From CADCUY01 sp964242735 (GTDB lineage Bacteria; Actinomycetota; Actinomycetes; Actinomycetales; Quadrisphaeraceae), in the NCBI GenBank assembly GCA_964242735.1, contig CAXTAK010000005.1, positions 1-64,000 on the forward strand: a stretch of 64,000 nucleotides of DNA, written 5' to 3'. Both the position numbers and the translations under genes were made by a program. This document shows positions 16,488 to 25,367 of this stretch, piece after piece (within the stretch, counting starts at the first letter, position 1; every line of letters begins with the position of its first letter). The notes under the pieces are model-generated. The model saw only the letters and a list, made by a program, of their open reading frames with translations, did not search any database and was not told the DNA's origin.

Positions 16488-18547
16488 GCGCGATGAGGCG
16501 CGGGATCCCGCTCACGGTCGCTGCGGGCGTGCTGCTCGTGGTCGGCGGTGCCCTCCCGGCGTCGGCGGAGCCGCCGAGCCGACTGGAGGACCAGGTCACC
16601 GACACCGCAGGGGTGCTGGACGACGAGGCGGCCGCGGCGCGGCTGGCGCAGCTGCGCGGGGCGACCGGCACGCAGCTCTTCGTTGCCTACGTCGACTCGT
16701 TCGACGGCGCCGACGGGCGGACGTGGACCGAGCAGACGGCGGAGCTGTCGCAGTTCGGGGACCAGGACGTGCTGCTGGCGGTCGCCGTCGGCGACAGCGT
16801 GTACGGGGTGTACGCGCCACCTGGCTCCGGGATCGACGACAGCGAGGGCGCCGCCCTGGAGGACGCCGTCGAGCAGGACCTCGGGGCCGGCGACTGGGAC
16901 GCCGCAGTGGTCACCGCGGCGGACGAGGTCGAGGCGGCCGTCACCGACACGGGGGCCGGCACCAGCGACACGGGCACCACCGGGACCGGGACCACGGGCA
17001 CCGGCGGCGGCATCGGCGCGGGCACCGTGCTCGTCGGCGGTCTCGTCGCCGCCGGCGCCGGCGCGGTCCTGCTGGGCACGGTCACCAGCCGGAGGCGGCG
17101 CGCGGCCGGGGCCGCCGCACCGAGCGGCCGCGGCCAGCAGGCCCCGGCGGAGCCCCCGGTGCCCCTCGACGAGCTCGGCCGCCGCGCCGGCGCCGCGCTG
17201 GTCGCCACGGACGACGCCCTCGACACCTCCACGCAGGAGCTCGGCTTCGCCGCCGCCCAGTTCGGCGACGAGGCCTCCGCGCCCTTCGTGCACGCGCTGG
17301 AGCGCGCCCGGACCGAGCTGACCGGGGCCTTCGCCGCACACCGCCGCCTCGACGAGGCGGGCGCCGCACCGCTCGACGACGCCCAGCGCCGCCGCCTCCT
17401 CGAGGAGGTCCTGGCCCGCACCCGCACCGCCGACGGCATCCTCGACGAGCAGGCCGGCGCCTTCACCGCGCTCCGCGACGCCGAGCGGTCGCTGCCCGCG
17501 CTGCTGCCCCAGCTCGAGGCCGACGTCGACCGCCTCGCCCAGCGCGCACCGGGTGAGCTGGCCCGCGTCGAGGCCCTGCGGGGCCGCTACGACCCGACCG
17601 CGCTCAGCGCCGTCGCCGGCAGTGCCCACCAGGTGCAGGAGCTGCTCGGCTTCGCCCGCACCGAGATCGGCGAGGCCCGCACCGAAGCCGACTCCGGGCG
17701 CACCGGCGAGGCCGCCGTCAGCGCCCGCGCCGCCCAGGGCGCCGCCGCCCAGGTCAAGACGCTGCTGGACGCCGCGGCGCGCCTGGAGGGGGACCTCGCC
17801 ACCGCCGGCTCGCAGCTGGCCTCCGCGGTGACCGAGACGCAGACCGACCTCGCCGAGGCCCGCGCCCTGCTCGACCGCGGCGTGGGCGGGGCGGAGCTGT
17901 CGTCCCTGGTGGCCCGCGCGCAGGCCTCGCTGCAGGCCGCGGGCTCCGCCGGTTCCCGCGACCCGCTGACGGCGCTGCGCCGGGTGGAGGAGGCCGACGT
18001 CGCCCTCGACACCGCGCTGGCCGCGGTGCGCCAGGACCGCGACAGGGCCGGGCGGGCGAGCACCTCGCTCGCCCACGCCCTGCCCGCCGCGCGCGCGGAG
18101 GTGGCGGCGGCCGTCTCCTTCGTGCGCACCCGCCGGGGCGCGGTCGGGGCCGAGGCGCGGTCGGCGCTGGCGCAGGCCAGCGCGATGCTCCAGGAGGCTG
18201 AGCGCCTCGCCGAGGTCGACCCGGTGCGGGCGCTGCCGCTGGCCCAGCAGGCCGACGCCCTCGCCGAGCACGCCCAGCACGAGGCCTCCGCGGACGTCGA
18301 CGGCTGGGGCGGCACGGGCGGCATGGGCGGTGGGTACGGGGGTGGCTACGGCGGCGGGTACGGACGCCGCTCCGGCGGATCCCTCGAGGCCGCGGTGCTC
18401 GGCGGGATCATCGGCTCGGTGCTCTCCGGCGGCGGTGGTGGGGGCGGGGGCGGCGGTTTCGGGGGCGGCGGGGGCTTCGGCGGCGGCGGCACCTTCGGCG
18501 GCGGGGGCGGGGGCGGCGGCGGCTTCGGCGGTGGCGGGCGCTTCTGA
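16484..18547 (+). CDS. TPM-domain membrane protein with coiled-coil region and Gly-rich tail
   Basis: A 687-aa protein. A signal peptide (residues 5-28) leads to a TPM (DUF477) domain at about 35-150, with VTDTAGVLDDEAA and DVLLAVAVGD-type motifs. A Thr/Gly linker and a membrane helix (about 175-200) follow, then roughly 390 residues of Ala/Glu/Arg-rich helix with coiled-coil character. The end is glycine-rich (about residues 610-687) with GGGGFGGGG runs. The GTG at 16484 overlaps the accE stop. TPM proteins often accompany PspA, as here, and are linked to envelope maintenance; the biochemical role is unsettled. Confidence 0.8.
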   Translation: MSAMRRGIPLTVAAGVLLVVGGALPASAEPPSRLEDQVTDTAGVLDDEAAAARLAQLRGATGTQLFVAYVDSFDGADGRTWTEQTAELSQFGDQDVLLAVAVGDSVYGVYAPPGSGIDDSEGAALEDAVEQDLGAGDWDAAVVTAADEVEAAVTDTGAGTSDTGTTGTGTTGTGGGIGAGTVLVGGLVAAGAGAVLLGTVTSRRRRAAGAAAPSGRGQQAPAEPPVPLDELGRRAGAALVATDDALDTSTQELGFAAAQFGDEASAPFVHALERARTELTGAFAAHRRLDEAGAAPLDDAQRRRLLEEVLARTRTADGILDEQAGAFTALRDAERSLPALLPQLEADVDRLAQRAPGELARVEALRGRYDPTALSAVAGSAHQVQELLGFARTEIGEARTEADSGRTGEAAVSARAAQGAAAQVKTLLDAAARLEGDLATAGSQLASAVTETQTDLAEARALLDRGVGGAELSSLVARAQASLQAAGSAGSRDPLTALRRVEEADVALDTALAAVRQDRDRAGRASTSLAHALPAARAEVAAAVSFVRTRRGAVGAEARSALAQASAMLQEAERLAEVDPVRALPLAQQADALAEHAQHEASADVDGWGGTGGMGGGYGGGYGGGYGRRSGGSLEAAVLGGIIGSVLSGGGGGGGGGGFGGGGGFGGGGTFGGGGGGGGGFGGGGRF

Positions 18548-18642
18548 GGCGCCAGTGCCATGCTGCCCCGACCACCGGCACCAGCCAGCACGACGACGAA
18601 GCACCGCGACGCCCAGCAGCGAGACGACCCCAGGAGGTCCCC

Positions 18643-19362
18643 GTGTCACAGCAGTCCCTGCTCGGTCGCATCGGCCAGCTCGCCCGCGCGAACGTCAACG
18701 CCCTGCTCGACTCCGCCGAGGACCCGCAGAAGATGCTCGACCAGATGGTGCGTGACTTCACCGCCGCCATCCGCGAGGCCGAGGAGGCCGTGGCGGTCAG
18801 CATCGGCGACCTGCGCCTGCTCGAGCAGGACCACACCGAGGAGGTGGAGTCCGCGAGGAGCTGGGGCGCGAAGGCCGTCGCGGCCTCCCGCAAGGCCGAC
18901 GAGCTCCGCACGTCCGGAGCCACCGCCGAGGCCGACCGCTTCGACACCCTCGCCAAGATCGCCCTGCAGCGCCAGATCGTCGACGAGGGCCAGGCCAGGG
19001 ACTTCGAGCCGCAGATCGCCTCGCGCACCGAGGTGGTCGCCAAGCTCAAGGCCGGGCTGATCACCATGCGCCTGCGCCTGGACGACCTGAAGGGCAAGCG
19101 CAACGACCTCGTCTCCCGCTCGCGGATGGCCGACGCGCAGAACCGGGTCACCGACGCCGTCCGCGGCATCGACATGCTCGACCCCACCAGCGAGGTCTCC
19201 CGCTTCGAGGAGAAGGTGCGCCGCGAGGAGGCCAAGGTCGCCGGGCGCGCGGAGCTCGCCGCCTCCAGCCTCGACGCGCAGTTCGAGTCCCTCGAGGTCG
19301 ACTCCGACGCCACCGAGGTCGAGCTGCGGCTCGCGCAGCTCAAGGCGGGCTCCTCCAGCTGA
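18643..19362 (+). CDS. pspA: PspA/IM30 family envelope stress protein
   Basis: A 239-aa, almost entirely helical protein of the ESCRT-III-like PspA/IM30 family. The N-terminal LLGRIGQLARANVNALLDSAEDP is the membrane-binding amphipathic helix and following turn; long coiled coils fill residues 30-220. It has no signal peptide. An AGGAGG at about 18631-18636 precedes the GTG. PspA binds the inner leaflet and supports membrane integrity under stress; the TPM-domain gene just upstream is the likely partner. A tandem duplication spans its stop codon. Confidence 0.93.
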   Translation: MSQQSLLGRIGQLARANVNALLDSAEDPQKMLDQMVRDFTAAIREAEEAVAVSIGDLRLLEQDHTEEVESARSWGAKAVAASRKADELRTSGATAEADRFDTLAKIALQRQIVDEGQARDFEPQIASRTEVVAKLKAGLITMRLRLDDLKGKRNDLVSRSRMADAQNRVTDAVRGIDMLDPTSEVSRFEEKVRREEAKVAGRAELAASSLDAQFESLEVDSDATEVELRLAQLKAGSSS

Positions 19363-19392
19363 CGTCGGGCCGCTCCAGCTGACGTCGGCCCG
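19353..19392 (+). repeat. 20-bp tandem duplication across the pspA stop codon
   Basis: ctccagctgacgtcgggccg is repeated immediately with one mismatch. The pspA TGA is in the first copy, and the second copy carries a TGA at the same place. Confidence 0.9.
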
Positions 19393-19433
19393 ATCGACCA
19401 CGGTCGACCCGCTGGTGCGGGCCACCCGCTGGC

Positions 19434-19439
19434 TAGGGT
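19434..19439 (+). promoter_or_regulatory. Leaderless -10 (TAGGGT) for the DUF885 gene
   Basis: TAGGGT lies 6 nt before the GTG at 19446. Confidence 0.45.
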
Positions 19440-19445
19440 CGGCCG

Positions 19446-21182
19446 GTGGCCCCCCGCACCCCCACCGCGCTCGACGCGCTCGCCGATGCCCTCGTCCAGC
19501 ACACCTGCGCCCTGGACCCGTTCACGGCCACCACGGCCGGTGTCGCCGGGTTCGACGGCCAGGTGCCCGACTTCTCCCCCGACGGTCTCGCGGCCCGCAC
19601 CGCGCTCGACCGAGCCACCCTGGCAGCGGTGGAGCGCCTGGCCCGTGACGGCGCTGCCCCGATCGACAGCGGTGACACCGTCACCCTCGCGGCGCTGCGC
19701 GAGCGCCTGGGGCTGGCGCTGGAGCTCTCCGACGCCGGCCTCGACCGGGACGGCTCCGCGCTGGTCAACGTCATCACCTCCCCGGTGCAGGCGGTGCGCG
19801 ACGTCTTCGACCTCATGCCCACGGGCACCGAGCAGGAGTGGTTCGACGTCGCGCGCCGCCTGCACGGTGTCGGGGCGGTGCTCGCCGGCACCCGGGCCTC
19901 GATCGGCGTGGTGCTGGACGACCCCGACGCCGCGCTGCACCCCACCGGGCGGCAGGCGCTGGCCAGCGCCGAGCAGTGCGACGACCTCGCGGACCCGACC
20001 GCCGGGCAGCTGGCCGACCTCGTGGACCGGGCGTCCGCTGGTGCGGGCGCTGCGGCGGCGGACTCCCCGCTGGTCCGCGACCTGCGGGCGGGGCTGGCCT
20101 CCGCGGCGTCCGCCTTCGAGACGCACGCCCGGTACCTGCGCGAGGAGGTGGCTCCGCGGGCGCGCACCGACGACGCGGTCGGCGGGGCCGCGTACGCGCT
20201 GCACTCGCGCTCCCACATCGGCGCCACCGTCGACCTGCGCGAGACGTACGCGTGGGGGTTGGAGGAGGTGGCCCGCATCGAGGCGGAGATGGCGCAGGTC
20301 GCGCGCGCCATCTCCCCGGGGGCGAGCGTTCCCGAGGCCATCGCGGTCCTCGGAGCCGACCCGGCGCGGCAGGTGGTGGGCACCGACGCGCTCCGGGAGT
20401 GGATGCAGGAGCTCTCCGACGCGGCGCTGAGCTCACTGGCCGACGTCCACTTCGACATCCCCGAGCCCGCCCGGCGCCTGGACTGCAGGATCGCGCCGTC
20501 GACCACCGGGGGCATCTACTACACGCCACCGAGCGAGGACTTCACCCGCCCGGGCACGATGTGGTGGTCGGTGCCGCAGGGCGTGACCAGCTTCGGGACG
20601 TGGAGCGAGCGGACCACCGTCTTCCACGAGGGGGTGCCGGGGCACCACCTCCAGGTCGCGCAGACCCTGTACCGCTCGCAGCTGCTCAACCGGTGGCGGC
20701 GGCTGCTGTGCTGGGTCTCCGGGCACGGGGAGGGGTGGGCGCTGTACGCCGAGCGGCTGATGGCCGACCTGGGGTGGCTGGAGGACCCCGGGGACCGGAT
20801 GGGGATGCTGGAGAGCTCCCTGTTCCGCGCGGCGCGGGTGGTCGTCGACATCGGCACCCACTGCGGGTACCGCACACCCGCCGCCCTCGGTGGGGGGCGG
20901 TGGGACGCCGGCGCGATGTGGGCGTACCTGCGCAGCCACACCTACCAGGACGAGGCGGTGCTGCGCTTCGAGCACCTGCGCTACCTGGGGTGGCCGGGTC
21001 AGGCGCCGTCGTACAAGGTCGGCGAGCGCCTGTGGCTGGAGCTGCGCGAGCAGGTGCGCACGGCCGAGGGCGAGGCGTTCGACCTGAGGGCCTTCCACCG
21101 CCGGGCGCTGGACGTGGGGTCGGTGGGGCTCGACGTGCTGCGCGAGGCGGTGCTGGACGGGGAGGGGGCGCGCAGGCGGTGA
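19446..21182 (+). CDS. DUF885 family metallopeptidase-like protein
   Basis: A 578-aa cytosolic protein (no signal peptide) of the DUF885 family. The signature FHEGVPGHHLQ near residue 397 is the zinc-site HExxxGH-type motif, with a later GEGWALYAERL carrying the third ligand Glu. Members are treated as M32-like carboxypeptidase or dipeptidase relatives, and most are uncharacterised. Its stop overlaps the start of the GNAT gene, so the pair is coupled. Peptide hydrolysis is inferred from the motif only. Confidence 0.87.
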   Translation: MAPRTPTALDALADALVQHTCALDPFTATTAGVAGFDGQVPDFSPDGLAARTALDRATLAAVERLARDGAAPIDSGDTVTLAALRERLGLALELSDAGLDRDGSALVNVITSPVQAVRDVFDLMPTGTEQEWFDVARRLHGVGAVLAGTRASIGVVLDDPDAALHPTGRQALASAEQCDDLADPTAGQLADLVDRASAGAGAAAADSPLVRDLRAGLASAASAFETHARYLREEVAPRARTDDAVGGAAYALHSRSHIGATVDLRETYAWGLEEVARIEAEMAQVARAISPGASVPEAIAVLGADPARQVVGTDALREWMQELSDAALSSLADVHFDIPEPARRLDCRIAPSTTGGIYYTPPSEDFTRPGTMWWSVPQGVTSFGTWSERTTVFHEGVPGHHLQVAQTLYRSQLLNRWRRLLCWVSGHGEGWALYAERLMADLGWLEDPGDRMGMLESSLFRAARVVVDIGTHCGYRTPAALGGGRWDAGAMWAYLRSHTYQDEAVLRFEHLRYLGWPGQAPSYKVGERLWLELREQVRTAEGEAFDLRAFHRRALDVGSVGLDVLREAVLDGEGARRR

Positions 21183-21670
21183 CGTCCACCCCCGGGGACG
21201 TCGAGCTGGACGTGGTCGACCCGGCCTCGGAGCGGGCCCGGGTGGTGCGCCGGGCGTACCTGACCGACATCCGCACCGCTCTCGGGCAGGGCCTGGTCGG
21301 GGTGGATGGTCAGGCAGCCGCGGTGGACCTCGATCTCGCACCCCCCGGCGGGGCGTTCTGGGTCGCCGCCCGGGGCGGTGTCGACGTCGGGTGCGTGGGG
21401 GGGCGCGCCCTGGACGCCGCGACGGTGGAGGTCAAGCGGCTCTACGTGGCGCCCACCGCACGGGGCAGCGGTCTCGGGCGCCGCCTCCTCGCCCACGTCG
21501 AGGCGTGGGCGAGAGCGCGCGGGGCGCAGCGGGTCGTGCTCGACACCGCCCGGGGCCTGGTCGCCGCCAGCGCGCTGTACCGGGCGTCGGGCTACGCCGA
21601 GGTGGCCCCCTACAACGCCAACCCGCACGCGGAGCTGTGGTTCGGCAAGCGCGTGGCCGGCGGGCAGTAG
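21179..21670 (+). CDS. GNAT family N-acetyltransferase
   Basis: A 163-aa acetyltransferase beginning at a GTG that overlaps the preceding TGA. The acetyl-CoA pyrophosphate loop is RGSGLGRRLL at about residue 97, preceded by the strand VKRLYVAP and followed by ALYRASGYAEV, the usual C-terminal GNAT elements. The acceptor is unknown. Its TAG stop (21668-21670) forms part of the -10 hexamer for the next gene. Confidence 0.88.
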   Translation: MTSTPGDVELDVVDPASERARVVRRAYLTDIRTALGQGLVGVDGQAAAVDLDLAPPGGAFWVAARGGVDVGCVGGRALDAATVEVKRLYVAPTARGSGLGRRLLAHVEAWARARGAQRVVLDTARGLVAASALYRASGYAEVAPYNANPHAELWFGKRVAGGQ

Positions 21671-21673
21671 CCT
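21668..21673 (+). promoter_or_regulatory. Leaderless -10 (TAGCCT) for maf, built on a stop codon
   Basis: TAGCCT begins with the TAG stop of the GNAT gene and lies 8 nt before the maf GTG. Confidence 0.4.
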
Positions 21674-21681
21674 CGCGCGCC

Positions 21682-22404
21682 GTGCCCACGCCCACGCTGC
21701 TCCTCGCCTCCGCCTCCCCGGCGCGCCTCGCGACCCTGCGGGCCGCAGGTGTGCACCCGCTGGTGCTGGTCTCGCGCGTCGACGAGGACGCGGTCGTCGC
21801 CCGCTACGGCGTCACCGAGGCCGAGGACGTCGCGCTCGTCCTGGCCCGCGCCAAGGCCGAGGACGTCACCGGGCGGTGGGCGGACGAGCTGGCCGACGCC
21901 CCCGAGGGCGGGGTCCTCGTGCTGGGGTGCGACTCGGTGCTGGAGCTGGACGGCGCCGTGCTGGGCAAGCCGGCCGACGCCGGCGAGGCCGTGGAGCGCT
22001 GGCGGGCGATGCGCGGGCGCTCCGGGGTGCTGCACACCGGGCACTGGCTGGTCGACGACCGCGACGACGACGCGGGTGGCACCGGCGCGACGCTGGGCGC
22101 GCTCGCCTCGGCCACCGTGCACTTCGCCGACATCGACGACGCCGAGGTCGAGGCGTACGTGGCGACCGGGGAGCCGTTGGCCGTGGCGGGAGCCTTCACC
22201 CTCGACGGGCTCGGCGGCGCGTTCGTGCGCGGCGTCGAGGGTGACCCGCACACGGTGGTCGGGGTGGGCCTGCCGCTGCTGCGCGAGCTGCTCGCCGACG
22301 TCGGGGTGCGGTGGACGGACCTGTGGGAGCCGATCACCGAGCGTGGCTCCGCAGGTGCGGGGTACCGGGGTGGTGACCGCACGCCACCAGGAGGAGCGCC
22401 ATGA
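21682..22404 (+). CDS. maf: Maf family nucleotide pyrophosphatase
   Basis: A 240-aa Maf protein that hydrolyses non-canonical or pyrimidine nucleoside triphosphates to monophosphates. The phosphate-binding LLLASASPARL is at residues 5-15; the catalytic region is LVLGCDSVLELDG near residue 75, with GKPADAGEA following, and DGLGGAFVRGVEGDP near residue 174. A charged insert, DDRDDDAGGTGA, is longer than usual. Maf next to acyl-CoA carboxylase genes is normal in actinomycetes. The stop overlaps the ATG of the F420 enzyme (ATGA). Confidence 0.94.
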   Translation: MPTPTLLLASASPARLATLRAAGVHPLVLVSRVDEDAVVARYGVTEAEDVALVLARAKAEDVTGRWADELADAPEGGVLVLGCDSVLELDGAVLGKPADAGEAVERWRAMRGRSGVLHTGHWLVDDRDDDAGGTGATLGALASATVHFADIDDAEVEAYVATGEPLAVAGAFTLDGLGGAFVRGVEGDPHTVVGVGLPLLRELLADVGVRWTDLWEPITERGSAGAGYRGGDRTPPGGAP

Positions 22405-23417
22405 AGGTCGGGTACAAGATCGCCACGGAGGCCTTCGGGCCGAAGGAGGTCGTGCAGCAAGCGGTCCTCGCTGAGCGGGCCGGTTTCGACTTCGTCGAGC
22501 TCAGCGACCACTACCACCCGTGGTCGGAGGCCCAGGGCCACTCAGCCTTCACGTGGTCGATGCTCGGCGCCATCGCCGCGAGGACCACCACGCTCGAGCT
22601 GGCGACCGGGGTGACGTGCCCGTCGTACCGGTACCACCCGGCGATCATCGCCCAGGCCGCCGCCACCGTCGCCCTGCTCTCCGACGGGCGCTTCACCCTC
22701 GGCGTCGGCTCCGGCGAGCGCCTCAACGAGCACATCACCGGGGTGGAGTTCCCCGGCGTCCACCGGCGCCAGGAGGCGTTCCGGGAGGCCCTGGAGATCA
22801 TCCGGCTCCTGTGGCAGGGCGGGTACCAGAGCTACCGGGGGAAGCACCTGCAGCTCGAGGACGCCAGGGTCTTCGACCTGCCGGAGACCCTGCCCGTCAT
22901 CGCCGTCGCCTCCGGTGGCCCCGCCGCCTCGCGGATCGCCGCCGAGCTCGGGGACGGCCTGTTCGCCACCGAGCCGAAGCCGGAGCTGGTCAGCGCCTTC
23001 ACCGACGCCGGGGGCAGCGGCCCGATGTACGCCGAGGTGCCGCTCGCGTGGGCCCCCGACACCGACGCCGCCGTGGCCGCGGTGCTGGAGAAGTCCCGGT
23101 GGGCGCTGACGGGGTGGAAGGTGATGAGCGAGCTGCCGAACCCCGTCAACTTCGACGCGGCGTCGCAGTTCGTGCGGCGCGAGGACGTGCTCGCGCAGTT
23201 CGCGTGCGGACCCGACGTGGCGCGCCACGTCGAGGTGGCCCGACCGTTCGTCGACGCGGGCTTCGACCACCTCGTGATGCAGAACGCCGGCCCCGATCCC
23301 GAGGGGTTCATGGACTTCTTCACCCGCCAGCTGGGCCCGCGGGTGCGCGAGCTGACCCCTGCCGGTCAGGGGCCGATCAGCACGGTGAGGAGCGCGCTGA
23401 GCGGGGTGCTGGGGTGA
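22401..23417 (+). CDS. F420-dependent LLM-class oxidoreductase, FGD-like
   Basis: A 338-aa TIM-barrel protein of the luciferase-like superfamily, closest to the F420-dependent glucose-6-phosphate dehydrogenase group (TIGR03557 type). Characteristic segments are VGYKIATEAFGPKE at the start, FVELSDHYHPW with the active-site His, GVTCPSYRYHPA, GVGSGERLNEHI and VASGGPAASR. The cofactor would be coenzyme F420, whose synthesis genes are not in the window. An AGGAGGAG lies just before the ATG. Sugar phosphate may be the substrate, but related enzymes act on other alcohols. Confidence 0.88.
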   Translation: MKVGYKIATEAFGPKEVVQQAVLAERAGFDFVELSDHYHPWSEAQGHSAFTWSMLGAIAARTTTLELATGVTCPSYRYHPAIIAQAAATVALLSDGRFTLGVGSGERLNEHITGVEFPGVHRRQEAFREALEIIRLLWQGGYQSYRGKHLQLEDARVFDLPETLPVIAVASGGPAASRIAAELGDGLFATEPKPELVSAFTDAGGSGPMYAEVPLAWAPDTDAAVAAVLEKSRWALTGWKVMSELPNPVNFDAASQFVRREDVLAQFACGPDVARHVEVARPFVDAGFDHLVMQNAGPDPEGFMDFFTRQLGPRVRELTPAGQGPISTVRSALSGVLG

Positions 23418-23431
23418 GCGGGGTGCTGGCT
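23398..23431 (+). repeat. 17-bp tandem duplication across the F420-enzyme stop codon
   Basis: tgagcggggtgctgg occurs twice with a 17-base period. The true TGA stop opens the second copy. Confidence 0.85.
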
Positions 23432-23486
23432 CGGACGCAGGAGGACCGGACGCCGGTGCCGAGCCGGCGCCCGGCCCCCGATGGGA

Positions 23487-23756
23487 TCAGGCGAAGAGCT
23501 GGGTGGCCCTGATGACCGTCTGGACCACCCCGTAGGCCAGGCCGGCACCGACCAGTCCCCACAGGCCCACGGCGGCGGCGCGGGCGGCGCCTCCGGCCCC
23601 GGCTGCTGCGGTGGGGGCCGCGCCGCCCGCGCCGGCACCGGACGTGGCGTCGGTCTCGGTGACGAGGCGGGTCGCGCCGCGGCCGCCGGCGTCACGCCCG
23701 GCGCGACCGGCGCCGGTGCCCGTGCTGCTGCTGCGCGGGCCCTGGTTGGTGCTCAT
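23487..23756 (-). CDS. Small single-helix membrane protein, likely MFS partner
   Basis: An 89-aa protein whose ATG overlaps the MFS carrier stop by four bases. The first 55 residues are Gly/Ala/Arg-rich and look disordered. Residues 60-85 form one membrane helix, GLWGLVGAGLAYGVVQTV, ending in RATQLFA. Short membrane proteins coupled to OFA-type MFS genes are annotated in actinomycetes as small transporter subunits. That role is inferred from position and topology; no direct function is known to me. Confidence 0.65.
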   Translation of the reverse strand: MSTNQGPRSSSTGTGAGRAGRDAGGRGATRLVTETDATSGAGAGGAAPTAAAGAGGAARAAAVGLWGLVGAGLAYGVVQTVIRATQLFA

Positions 23757-25153
23757 CGGGTCGCTCCCTGGCTCGGACGTGCTGCGGACCGGTCAGCCGC
23801 TCCATCGGCGGCGGGCTCGTGGAACCTGCTGTCGACCGGGCGCACGAGGGCGTTGGCGACGAAGCCGACCACGAGCACTCCGACCATGATGAACAGGCTG
23901 AGGTTGTACTGGTCGGCGCCCTGCGCGCCCGACGCCGCAGCCGCGTCCCGCAGCCCCGTGACGATCAACGGCCCGGCGACGCCCGCCGCGGACCAGGCGG
24001 TGAGCAGCCGCCCGTGGATCGCCCCGACCTGGTACCCGCCGAAGAGGTCCTTGAGGTACGCGGGGATGGTGGCGAAGCCGCCGCCGTAGAAGGTGAGGAT
24101 GATGCCGGTGAGCAGCACGAACACCGCGATGGAGGCCGTGCCGAACAGCGCGACGAGCAGGTACAGCACCGCACCGATGCCGAGGTAGACGGCGTAGATG
24201 ACCTTGCGGCCGACGATGTCGGACGTGGACGACCACAGGATCCGCCCGCCCATGTTGCACAGGGACAGCACGCCCACGAAGCCGGCGGCCGCCGCCGCGG
24301 CGGCGGCCGTGTCACCGAGGTCGAAGAAGGCCTGCACCATCGGCGAGGCCTGCGCGAGGATCCCGATGCCGGCGGTGACGTTGCAGAACAGGATGACCCA
24401 CAGCAACCAGAACTGCCGGGTCTTGATCGCGTTGGCCGCGCTGACGTTGGCCGTGGTGCGCAGCGGGGCGGCGACCTCGCCGGGGTCCCAGCCCGCCGGC
24501 GTCCACCCCTGGGCCGGCACCCGGATCACCCAGGCGCCCAGGCTCATCATCACCGCGTAGATCACGGCGAGGGTGAGGAAGGTCGGGACGATCCCGTCGG
24601 CGTTGGAGTCCTGGGTGGAGTACCGCTGCAGCAGCGCCGTCGACAGGGGGCTGGCGACCAGCGCGCCGCCGCCGAAACCCATGATCGCGATGCCGGTGGC
24701 CAGGCCCGGCCGGTCCGGGAACCACTTGATGAGGGTCGAGACCGGCGAGATGTAGCCGATGCCCAGGCCGATGCCACCGATGAACCCGTACCCGAGGTAG
24801 ACCAGCCACAGCTGCCCGGTGGAGACGCCCAGGGCACCGATGAGGAAACCGCTGACCCAGCACACCGCCGAGAGCGCCATGGCCTTGCGCGGGCCGTTGC
24901 GCTCCACCCACGTGCCGCCGAACGCCGCGGACAGGCCGAGCATGACGATGGCGATGGAGAAGATGATGGCGATGGGCCCGAGCCGGTCACCGAGGTCGAA
25001 CCTCGCCGCCAGCGGCAGGTTGAACACGCTGAACGCGTACACCTGCCCGATGCTCAGGTGGACGGCGAGCGCAGCGGGCGGGATCAGCCACCGGCTGTAC
25101 CCCGCGGGCGCGACGGTGCGCTCGCGGTCGAGGAAGGACAGGGCGGTGCTCAA
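23753..25153 (-). CDS. OFA-family MFS transporter (oxalate/formate antiporter type)
   Basis: A 466-aa carrier with 12 predicted helices. The N-terminal region has SIGQVYAFSVFNLPL, and the loop motifs WVERNGPRKAM and GIGYISPVSTLIKWFPDRPGLATG are typical of the OxlT/OFA group, as is GGFATIPAYLKDLFG. TTG at 25153 is chosen because AGGAGG lies 5 nt before it and the sequence upstream lacks helices. OFA members exchange small carboxylates; this substrate is unknown. The stop overlaps the small membrane protein gene. Confidence 0.87.
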   Translation of the reverse strand: MSTALSFLDRERTVAPAGYSRWLIPPAALAVHLSIGQVYAFSVFNLPLAARFDLGDRLGPIAIIFSIAIVMLGLSAAFGGTWVERNGPRKAMALSAVCWVSGFLIGALGVSTGQLWLVYLGYGFIGGIGLGIGYISPVSTLIKWFPDRPGLATGIAIMGFGGGALVASPLSTALLQRYSTQDSNADGIVPTFLTLAVIYAVMMSLGAWVIRVPAQGWTPAGWDPGEVAAPLRTTANVSAANAIKTRQFWLLWVILFCNVTAGIGILAQASPMVQAFFDLGDTAAAAAAAAGFVGVLSLCNMGGRILWSSTSDIVGRKVIYAVYLGIGAVLYLLVALFGTASIAVFVLLTGIILTFYGGGFATIPAYLKDLFGGYQVGAIHGRLLTAWSAAGVAGPLIVTGLRDAAAASGAQGADQYNLSLFIMVGVLVVGFVANALVRPVDSRFHEPAADGAADRSAARPSQGATR

Positions 25154-25355
25154 CGCGGCCTCCTGGGTCGGGCACGGACGTGCTCGCGGGCATCGGTGCC
25201 CCCGGGAGTGTTCTACCTCACGGCGGCGACACCGGACAGCCGACGCCACCGATCGGGGGCGTCCACGCGAGGCCGGTGGCCGTCCGAGGCACCACCCGTG
25301 GGCACCGCCGTTGTGAGAGACCTCCAAGGACGAGGACGCCCAGGGCCCCCGGGGC

Positions 25356-25361
25356 TAGCCT
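25356..25361 (+). promoter_or_regulatory. Leaderless -10 (TAGCCT) for the carboxylase alpha gene
   Basis: TAGCCT lies 6 nt before the ATG at 25368. The intergenic region 25154-25367 shows nothing else I recognise. Confidence 0.45.
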
Positions 25362-25367
25362 CCGCCC

